Part shown: positions 57,622 through 64,000 of the stretch, piece by piece
How the letters are laid out: each line of letters starts with the position of its first letter
Position numbering within the stretch: the first letter of the stretch is position 1
Source: Achromobacter deleyi
Lineage (GTDB): Bacteria; Pseudomonadota; Gammaproteobacteria; Burkholderiales; Burkholderiaceae_B
Reading direction: 5' to 3'
DNA: 64,000 nucleotides
NCBI RefSeq assembly: GCF_902859705.1
Contig: NZ_CADIJO010000001.1
Coordinates: 434,001-498,000 of the forward strand
Notes under the pieces: generated by a model
The model's input: only the letters and a program-made list of their open reading frames with translations
What the model was told of the DNA's origin: nothing
Database searches by the model: none
Program-made: the position numbers and the translations under genes

Positions 57622-58725
57622 TCAGGGCAGTCGGGCCAGCACGGATTTCTCGTCGTCGGTCAGCGGCAGCGACAGCGCCATTTCCGAAAACTCCCAGATC
57701 ACCAGTTTCAAGCTCTTGGGCCATTGTTCGCGCTGTTTGAGCGCCACCAGCAGGGCCCCGGAAAACTGCCCGCCGTCCAGGCTCAGGTTCCAGACCTCGC
57801 GGCCCAGCCCCATCCCCAAGCGTTCGGCGAAATTGCTGCGGCGGCCGTTCGAGCTGCCCGCCAGCAGCACTTCGACGGGCGGCGTCTCGTCCAGCAGGCC
57901 CCCGCCGCGCACCGGTTCGATCTTCTGCGGCGCGGCCAGGTCCAGTTCAGGGCGCCAGCCCGGCCGAGCGTGTTCCAGCCCGGCCAGGACGATCAGGTCG
58001 CCCATGCGGGGTTGCAGCGGCCCCGGCTTTTCTTCATTGAAGGCCTGCGTGCCTGGCCCCTTCAACAAGGGCAGGGCCGCCTCGGCCACTTGACGGGCCG
58101 CGGCCTGGGCACCGGTCGCGTTCATATGGACGTCGGTGCGGAAAAAGCGCGGCGCCTGCGCGGCTTGCAGCGCCTGGCGCAAGTCGACGAAGGGCACGTT
58201 CTGGGCGCGCAGGGCGTCCTGCCAGGCATCCAGTGTGCCCTGCATCGGCAGCGACACGGTCTGGCCGCAAAGATGGTCGGCCTCGATGCGCGACTTGTCG
58301 GGCACCGCCACCACCAGCACCTGCACCTGCTGGCGGCGCAGTTCATCGACCCAATGCCGCATCAGGCGCAGGCGCTGGTCGAACACATGCACGCCAGGCT
58401 GCGGGCGCAGGCCGTCGCGATAGAACAGCCATTCTGGGCAACCCATGGCCACCTGGTCGCCCAGTTCCCCCAGCACGCGGTAGCGCACCGAGGAATTCCA
58501 GGTGTCCACCGTGGCCTGCGCAGGCAGGCGCAATGACTTGTTCAACGCCGTGCCCGCAGTGCCGTTCATCCAGGCCGACGGTGCGACGTCGGCCGTGGTC
58601 AGCCTGGCCTGAACCAGGCACCATGCGCCCCAGCCCAGGCCCAGCGCCAGCAGCACGCCAAAGACGATGGCGTGCAGCCGGTGTCCGGCAGCCGGGGGCG
58701 GCGTCGCCTTGTCCGCTTGCGCCAC
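57622..58725 (-). CDS. AlgJ/AlgX-like acyltransferase, first
   Basis: 367 residues. One N-terminal membrane helix (about 17-38) anchors a periplasmic SGNH-type domain. Catalytic signatures are Asp198-x-His200 in RTDVHMN and Ser291 in LLAGSSN. Such proteins transfer acyl groups from the MBOAT to the polymer. Gaps to its neighbours are 4 and 6 bases. It differs clearly from the next gene of the same kind, so the pair may do sequential steps. Confidence 0.88.
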   Translation of the reverse strand: MAQADKATPPPAAGHRLHAIVFGVLLALGLGWGAWCLVQARLTTADVAPSAWMNGTAGTALNKSLRLPAQATVDTWNSSVRYRVLGELGDQVAMGCPEWLFYRDGLRPQPGVHVFDQRLRLMRHWVDELRRQQVQVLVVAVPDKSRIEADHLCGQTVSLPMQGTLDAWQDALRAQNVPFVDLRQALQAAQAPRFFRTDVHMNATGAQAAARQVAEAALPLLKGPGTQAFNEEKPGPLQPRMGDLIVLAGLEHARPGWRPELDLAAPQKIEPVRGGGLLDETPPVEVLLAGSSNGRRSNFAERLGMGLGREVWNLSLDGGQFSGALLVALKQREQWPKSLKLVIWEFSEMALSLPLTDDEKSVLARLP

Positions 58726-58729
58726 GGCG

Positions 58730-59731
58730 TTACTGCCCCACCGCCGCCTTCATGCGGCTGCGCCAGGTGTCGGTGGTCATGATGGATGCGTTGTCCCACA
58801 GCCCCTTGGCGTCAGGCCCTTGCGCGAAGGTGGGCTCGAACATCTGCCACACCAGCACCTGCGGCTTGTTCTGCTTGAACGCGGGCGACTCCAGGTATTC
58901 CAGCAGCATGATCCACTGGCCGACGTTGCCGGGCTTCCAGTTCACGGAAACCGGGCGGTCCAGCACGTTGGACAGCTTCTGCGGGAAGCCGAAGTACGGC
59001 TGCACCATGCTGTGGCCGGTGACGTGCACCGGCGCTGGCGCATCATCGATCAGGCTCTGGTTGTCGGCCTGGCGGCGCACCGTGAAGGTCTCGCGGCCGG
59101 CCTGCTTGCGCTGGTCGGGCGTGAGGAACAGCTCGGCCAGGTCGCCGTAGCGGCGCTCGTTGACCACGCTGCCCAGCGGCATGCCGGTGCCCGGCTTGCC
59201 CGCCAGTGTCTTGACGTCCTGCTTGATGCGCTGGGCCAGCGCTTCGGCGGTGGCGTCGGCGGCCGGCTGGGTCCAGTGCTGATCAGTGCGATAGAACACG
59301 TCCTGGCCGCCGTCCTTCACGCGGCGCAGCACGGCTTCGTCGTCGAACGAGGACACGCCCGCGGCTTTCAGCTTGTCCTGGATGGTCTGGTAGCGCTTCT
59401 TGACCTCGGCGCTCAGCGTCGTGCCGTCCGGCAGCTTGTCCTGGTAGAACAGGGTCTTGTCCGGCAGCACCAGCACTTCCAGCTGGATGCCCTTGGCGGC
59501 CAGCGCGTCGCGGGTCTCGCGTACCAATTGCGTCGAGGCGTCGATGCCGCGGGTATCGACCTGCGTCAGGCTGCCCCAACCGGGAAACAGCCAGTTGTCC
59601 TTGCCCTGGATGACGATGGACGAGGCTTGCTGCGCCTGGGCGCCGGCTGCGGCCAGCGCCAGCAGCGCGCCGCACAGCGCCGAAACCAGCCGGCGCGCGG
59701 GCCGGGACGGATGAAGGGTAACGGTAGTCAT
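58730..59731 (-). CDS. AlgJ/AlgX-like acyltransferase, second
   Basis: 333 residues with a cleavable signal peptide (near AQA-QQAS, about 34), so soluble periplasmic like AlgX. The domain starts with IVIQGKDNWLF; catalytic signatures are Asp150-x-His152 in RTDQHWT and Ser241 in TGHSMV. In alginate synthesis AlgX is the terminal acetyltransferase. Together with the first AlgJ/AlgX-like protein and the MBOAT it forms an O-acylation relay. Confidence 0.9.
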   Translation of the reverse strand: MTTVTLHPSRPARRLVSALCGALLALAAAGAQAQQASSIVIQGKDNWLFPGWGSLTQVDTRGIDASTQLVRETRDALAAKGIQLEVLVLPDKTLFYQDKLPDGTTLSAEVKKRYQTIQDKLKAAGVSSFDDEAVLRRVKDGGQDVFYRTDQHWTQPAADATAEALAQRIKQDVKTLAGKPGTGMPLGSVVNERRYGDLAELFLTPDQRKQAGRETFTVRRQADNQSLIDDAPAPVHVTGHSMVQPYFGFPQKLSNVLDRPVSVNWKPGNVGQWIMLLEYLESPAFKQNKPQVLVWQMFEPTFAQGPDAKGLWDNASIMTTDTWRSRMKAAVGQ

Positions 59732-59763
59732 GCCAGGCGGACTCCTGAAAAAAGGGGGGCGGC

Positions 59764-62505
59764 TCAGTAGGACAGGGTCAGGTTGATGAACAGACCCTTG
59801 GCCCGGTCGGCCTGGCCGCCGCCGATATTGAAGCGGTATTGGGTGGTCAAGTCCAGGTACGAACGCGGTGCGTTGTAGTGGTCTTCGCGGAACCAGTAGC
59901 GGATGTTGAAACCCGGGCCGGCGCCCATCGACCAGGACGAGCCGTCGCCCAACTGGTTGTACGAATCGGTGCCGTCGATATCCAGGCCGCTCAGGCGGTT
60001 CTTGTTCCAGAGCCAGTCGGCGGCCACCACGGCGTAGGGGAAGAACACCAGGCGCTCGCTGATCGGGTCGACCCGGTAGCTGCGGCCCACGCGCAATTCA
60101 CCGGCGCCGAAGGCCTGGTCGCGCTTGAGCTTGCCCGAGGTCTGGTCGGTATCGGCGCCGGTGGTGTTGTTGCGCTTCCACAGACGGGCCGACATGTCCT
60201 GCCACGAATAGCCGGCCTGCACATAGCCTTCCATGGTGAACCAGTTGGGGCGGTCGATGCGCAGCGTCGTGCCTTCGTACATGCCGTAGGTCACGTAGGC
60301 CAGCCAGCCGCCGCTGCCGGCGTCCGTCTTGTAGTGGGCCGTCTGGTTGCTGCGGTTCAGGCTGCAGCGCAGGTCGTCGGGTTTGGGGCTGAACGTGCCT
60401 TGGCGCGTGGCGGTGCCCAGGTTGAACTGGCGTTCCAGGCCGAAGGTCAGTCCGACTTCGGTCGACGGCGTGAAGCGCATGCCCAGCGAACCTACGGTGG
60501 TGGGGATGCCGGAGATGCCCTGGTTGCGGGTTTCGTCGACGTTGATGGATCCGCCGGTGCAAGGGTCCGACACCGTCTGGCTGGCCGTCTTGCCGCCCTT
60601 GTTGTACAGCGTGTTCGACAAGCGGCCGTACAGCTCGAAGGTCTGCGTCGACGAGTTCAGGAAGTCCGACGGCCGCCAGAAGATTTCCGTGGTGCTGAAG
60701 ATCGCGTCGCCCGGCACGGTGATGGCCGCGCCGCCCAGCCCCGACGAGGCGGGCCGCGCGCCGCGATAGCCGGCGGACACATAACCGCCCCATTCACGCG
60801 ACAGGCCGGCGATGCCGCTGCGGGTGTCAAAGCGCTGTTGGGGCGTGAGTTCCAGGCGCCCGGCGTCGGCTTCGTCGATGGCTTCTTTCAGCTTGTCGAC
60901 CGCGCCGCGCTTGTCGCCCACTCCGGACAGCGCATAGCCCTCGTCCAGAATCACCGTCGGCGGGGCCTTGCCCGTGGCGCGCGCCGCCTGGAAATCCTGC
61001 AGCGCCAGCTTGGGCTGGCCCATGCGCTGGTGCAGGTAGCCGCGCTGCATCAGCAGGGCGGGGTCATCGGGTTGCGCGGCCAGCGCGTCGCTCATGCGCT
61101 TGTCGGCCTCGGCCAACTGCGCGGCGTTGCCCGCGGCCAGCGTGGTGGTCAAGAGGCGCTGCAATTCCTTGTTGGTCGGGTCCTGTTCGGACGCCTTGCG
61201 GGCCTGGGTGATGGCTTCCTGGTAGTCCTCGCGCGCATAGGCCGCGTAGGCCAGCGATGCCGGGCCGCCGCTGCCAGCGGCATCGGACGGCAGCAGCTCG
61301 CAAGACGTGCCATAGGGCGTATCGCGGCAATCCTGTACCGGGGCGGGGTAGTTGGCCAGCGTCAGCGTGGCGGGCACCGCCGGCCTGGAGCGGGCGCGCT
61401 TGATGCGGGCGGTCGCGGCTTCGTCCTTGGCGCCCAGGGGCTGCACCAAGGCCAGCGCGCGCGCCGTGTCGCCGCCGGCCAGCGAGGCGTCGGCGGCAAT
61501 CAGGCGCACATTGCGGCGCTGGTCTTCATCCAGCCAGTCCTGCTTGAGCGCCGCGTCGAAGTCGGCGTTGGCCAGGTCCGTCTTGCCCTGGCGCTGGCGC
61601 AGGTAGGCGCGCATCACCAGGGCGACGGTATTCTCGTCGTCCTGCTTCAGGGCATCGGTCGCCGCGTCTTCGGCGGCGGCCAATTGGTTGTCCAGCATCA
61701 GCGCCGTCATCAGCAGCAGGCGGTGGCTGGCGGTGTCCGGGGCCAGCGCCACCGCTTCGCGCGCCAGCGGCACCGCGTCGCCGGGGCGGTTGGCAATCAG
61801 CGCCTGGTAACCCTGTTCGGCGGGTTTGATCGCCAGGCGCCGCTGCATAGTCGTGCGGCGTGCGGTCAGGTCATTCTTGTTGGGCGCGCCCAGCGCGATG
61901 GCCTTGTCCGCGGCGGCTTCGGCCTCGGCGTACTTGCCCTGGGCTTCCAGCGCGTCCAGCCACAGCATGGCCCACGCCCCTTGCTTGGGGTCGATGCGGA
62001 AGGCCTGCTCGGCGCCGCGCTGCGCAGCGGGGAAATCGCCGCGGTTGTAGTCGGTATAGGCGCGCGTGGCGATCGGAAAGCCGCGGCGGTAGGCCGCCGT
62101 GGTGCCCGGCGCGCCGCCGGCTGCCGCGCCCGCCGGCTGGGCGGCGCGGGGCCGCAGGTTGGCGCGCGCCTGGCGCAGCCCGGGCGTGTCCAGCCCGCTC
62201 TTGATCGCATCCGCCGCCGCCTTGTCGGCTTCTTGCAGCTTGCCTTGCTTTTGCAGTGAATAGATCAGCAGCAGGCGCAGCCGCTCGACGTCCGGGCGCA
62301 GCGCGATGGCGGATTCCGCCTGTTGCTGCGCCAGCGCGTAATTGCCGGCGTCATAGCTCTTGTAGCCTTCGTCGGCGAACTGGTAGGCGGCGCCTTCCAG
62401 CGGGGCCTCGGCGGCGCGGGGCGCGGATTGGGCCTGGGCCGGCCCGGCGTTCCCGGCGCAAGCCAGCGCGGCGGACAGCAAAAACGATCGGGTCAATGGC
62501 TTCAT
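59764..62505 (-). CDS. nfrA: NfrA-type outer-membrane protein (TPR and beta-barrel)
   Basis: 913 residues. A signal peptide (near AQA-QSAP, about 25) precedes a long series of TPR-like helical repeats up to about 560. The C-terminal region (from WGGYVSAGYRGARP) is beta-strand rich and ends in LTLSY, an outer-membrane barrel end. The architecture equals NfrA, the phage N4 receptor, which exports a polysaccharide made with NfrB. It starts four bases inside the end of the glycosyltransferase gene. Confidence 0.88.
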   Translation of the reverse strand: MKPLTRSFLLSAALACAGNAGPAQAQSAPRAAEAPLEGAAYQFADEGYKSYDAGNYALAQQQAESAIALRPDVERLRLLLIYSLQKQGKLQEADKAAADAIKSGLDTPGLRQARANLRPRAAQPAGAAAGGAPGTTAAYRRGFPIATRAYTDYNRGDFPAAQRGAEQAFRIDPKQGAWAMLWLDALEAQGKYAEAEAAADKAIALGAPNKNDLTARRTTMQRRLAIKPAEQGYQALIANRPGDAVPLAREAVALAPDTASHRLLLMTALMLDNQLAAAEDAATDALKQDDENTVALVMRAYLRQRQGKTDLANADFDAALKQDWLDEDQRRNVRLIAADASLAGGDTARALALVQPLGAKDEAATARIKRARSRPAVPATLTLANYPAPVQDCRDTPYGTSCELLPSDAAGSGGPASLAYAAYAREDYQEAITQARKASEQDPTNKELQRLLTTTLAAGNAAQLAEADKRMSDALAAQPDDPALLMQRGYLHQRMGQPKLALQDFQAARATGKAPPTVILDEGYALSGVGDKRGAVDKLKEAIDEADAGRLELTPQQRFDTRSGIAGLSREWGGYVSAGYRGARPASSGLGGAAITVPGDAIFSTTEIFWRPSDFLNSSTQTFELYGRLSNTLYNKGGKTASQTVSDPCTGGSINVDETRNQGISGIPTTVGSLGMRFTPSTEVGLTFGLERQFNLGTATRQGTFSPKPDDLRCSLNRSNQTAHYKTDAGSGGWLAYVTYGMYEGTTLRIDRPNWFTMEGYVQAGYSWQDMSARLWKRNNTTGADTDQTSGKLKRDQAFGAGELRVGRSYRVDPISERLVFFPYAVVAADWLWNKNRLSGLDIDGTDSYNQLGDGSSWSMGAGPGFNIRYWFREDHYNAPRSYLDLTTQYRFNIGGGQADRAKGLFINLTLSY

Positions 62506-64000
62506 GGAGTCGCGGGTTTTTCGTCGGTATGTGCCGGCGCGGCTGCCGCCGCCGTGGCGTCGGCCTGGCCGCCTTGCTGGAAATGAATGGCTTCTTTCAG
62601 GGTGCCTTCGTCCAACCAGCCTTGTTCCATCAGGATCTCGCCCAGCGGCCGCTTGTCACGCGCCTGGATTTCCAGTGCGCGCGATAGTTTATCTTCGTCG
62701 ATCGCCTGCCACGACAGCAACAGTTCTCCCAGGCGCTGGCGCTGCTGGGCCAATTGGTCGGTGGACGGGAAGTCGTGCATGGTCTTGTCCCAGGCCAGCC
62801 GCTTGCCCGTGATCAGGTGGCCGATGAACAGCTTCCAGGCGCGCGCGGCGGCCATGGCATTGATGAAGTTGCCCACGATCATCCGCGGAATCGACAGCAG
62901 TGCGTGTTCCCAGCCATACATGCGGCCCACGAAATAGGCCCGCTGCACCACCCGCAGCAGCAGCGCCACTGCGTTGATCCACATCAGCGTCACCAGCCAG
63001 CCGCCGGGCTTGAAGTACGACGGGTAATACACCTTCCACCAGCCGAACAGGTCCGCCAGGTAGAAAACGAAGAAGTTGGCCAGCAGCAGGTACGCCAGGA
63101 TCGCGATGAACGAGGTCACCAGGCCCTTGCGGTCGCGGAACAGCAGATACTTGGTGGCCAGCGATCCGGTCCAGCCGACCTGTTGCCACCCTTGCAAGCC
63201 GATGCCCAGCGTCCAGCGGGCCTTCTGCCGGTAGGCGGTGCGAAAGGTGTTGGGGAAGTATTCGCGCACGCCCAGCGGCATGTGCACGCTGGAAATCTTT
63301 TCCTTGCCCAGGCCGAACCAGGCGCGTCGGCGGGTCACGTATTCGACGCCGAACTTGCCGAAGATCTGGCGCATGCCGCGCTGGGCCAGCCGTGCGCCGA
63401 TGTCGTAGTCTTCCGTCAGCGTGTCGGTATTGAATGGCTGGTTATTGGTCTCGTTGGCCAGCTCGACCAGCGCGCGGCGCGAAAAGCAGGTGCCCACGCC
63501 GGCCGACGGCACCATCTTGGACAGGCTTTCGCGCACCACCAGGTCCTTGGTGTGCCATTCGGCGAATTCGTCCATGTAGGTGCCGGCCACCAGTTCGTAC
63601 CAGTGGCGTTCCAGCGAGGTCACCGGAAGCTGGATGAAGTCGATGCGCGGCAAGAGGTAGTTGTAATACTTGAGCTCCAGCGGGTGCAGCACGTCTTCGC
63701 TGTCGTGCAGGATCACGCCGGCAAACGGCACCGGCTGCTTGGCATCCTGCGCGAAGATCGCCTGCACGATCCAGTTCAGGCAGTCCGCCTTGCAGGTGGG
63801 GCCGTCGTGCGGCACTTCCACCCGGATCAACTGGCGGTAGCGCCGACGCATCCGCTCGACTTCCTTGATCGTGCGCTCGTCGTTCTGGTAGGTGCCGGCG
63901 AAGATCATGTAGTTCTTGTATTCCAGCGTCGACACCATGGTCTCGAGCATCGACGCGATCACGTCGTACTCGAGCCAGGCCGGCACCATGATCGCCAGCG
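62502..64000 (-). CDS. nfrB: NfrB-type glycosyltransferase with C-terminal MshEN-like domain (5' end outside window)
   Basis: At least 499 residues; the frame continues past the right edge. A GT2 catalytic part shows LHDSEDVLHPLE, TEDYDIGARLA and QKARWTLGIG (Q..RW), then several membrane helices. After them come two 24-residue motifs, the first starting RLGELL and the second PLGEIL, each ending in Gln and separated by a 5-residue spacer (62577-62735). That 24-5-24 build is the c-di-GMP-binding MshEN domain. In E. coli, NfrB is a c-di-GMP-controlled polymerase for a secreted sugar polymer. First visible gene of the operon. Confidence 0.92.
   Translation of the reverse strand, partial: LAIMVPAWLEYDVIASMLETMVSTLEYKNYMIFAGTYQNDERTIKEVERMRRRYRQLIRVEVPHDGPTCKADCLNWIVQAIFAQDAKQPVPFAGVILHDSEDVLHPLELKYYNYLLPRIDFIQLPVTSLERHWYELVAGTYMDEFAEWHTKDLVVRESLSKMVPSAGVGTCFSRRALVELANETNNQPFNTDTLTEDYDIGARLAQRGMRQIFGKFGVEYVTRRRAWFGLGKEKISSVHMPLGVREYFPNTFRTAYRQKARWTLGIGLQGWQQVGWTGSLATKYLLFRDRKGLVTSFIAILAYLLLANFFVFYLADLFGWWKVYYPSYFKPGGWLVTLMWINAVALLLRVVQRAYFVGRMYGWEHALLSIPRMIVGNFINAMAAARAWKLFIGHLITGKRLAWDKTMHDFPSTDQLAQQRQRLGELLLSWQAIDEDKLSRALEIQARDKRPLGEILMEQGWLDEGTLKEAIHFQQGGQADATAAAAAPAHTDEKPATP

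Noticed and set aside
59839-62259. Long plus-strand open frame opposite the NfrA-type gene
   Set aside because: Gly/Val/Arg-rich shadow without domain; the minus strand gives a signal peptide, TPR repeats and barrel end.

Overview
The window is GC-rich betaproteobacterial chromosome. The gene families and their grouping (FtrABCD iron uptake, an UraD-AllC fusion, paired cyanophycin synthetases, class I PHA genes, AcdS/AcdR) point to the Alcaligenaceae, most likely Achromobacter or a close Bordetella relative. That placement is inferred from gene content; no rRNA or tRNA gene is visible. No insertion sequence, prophage, integrase or CRISPR array is visible either, so this looks like stable chromosome. 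I see about 49 protein genes, two of them cut by the window edges.

Layout, left to right. (1) 1-4080: urate degradation in two divergent units. puuE and an uraD-allC fusion run leftward; uraH and puuD run rightward. Together they take urate to allantoate and beyond. (2) 4146-5823: ACC deaminase acdS and its divergent Lrp-type regulator acdR, around a very AT-rich control region. (3) 6151-11896: sucA-sucB-lpdA (2-oxoglutarate dehydrogenase), then zapE. (4) 13129-20322: an iron-uptake island with a Fur-box-like site, FecI-type sigma factor, FecR-type anti-sigma factor, TonB siderophore receptor with signalling domain, and four periplasmic or membrane accessory genes. (5) 20417-30141: housekeeping genes (trpS, tex, a DinG/YoaA-type helicase, bamD, rluD, pgeF), plus one unrecognised gene next to a 13-bp tandem repeat.

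(6) 30265-33402: phaC, phaB and phaR for polyhydroxyalkanoate storage. (7) 33627-36821: ftrABCD ferrous iron uptake, then phzF. (8) 37834-39152: small stress-type genes (BON, DUF1328, CsbD, a tiny possible lipoprotein). (9) 39268-47553: two tandem cyanophycin synthetases facing an ABC transporter and a DUF1854 gene of the kind found with cyanophycin genes. (10) 47573-52431: a GNAT-like protein, a ferritin-like DUF455 protein, an MltB-type lytic transglycosylase, a YidB-like protein and a DUF4434-like lipoprotein.

(11) 52451-64000 (continues past the right edge): a tightly packed leftward operon and the most interesting part of the window. It combines an NfrB-type glycosyltransferase with a C-terminal MshEN-like (c-di-GMP-type) domain, an NfrA-type outer-membrane TPR/beta-barrel protein, two AlgJ/AlgX-like acyltransferases, an MBOAT acyltransferase, an acyl carrier protein, an amino-acid-type adenylation enzyme, an AlgF-like periplasmic protein and an acyl-CoA dehydrogenase. 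My reading (inference) is a c-di-GMP-controlled exopolysaccharide system that decorates its polymer with an adenylation/carrier-derived acyl group, probably an amino acid or a derivative, rather than plain acetate.
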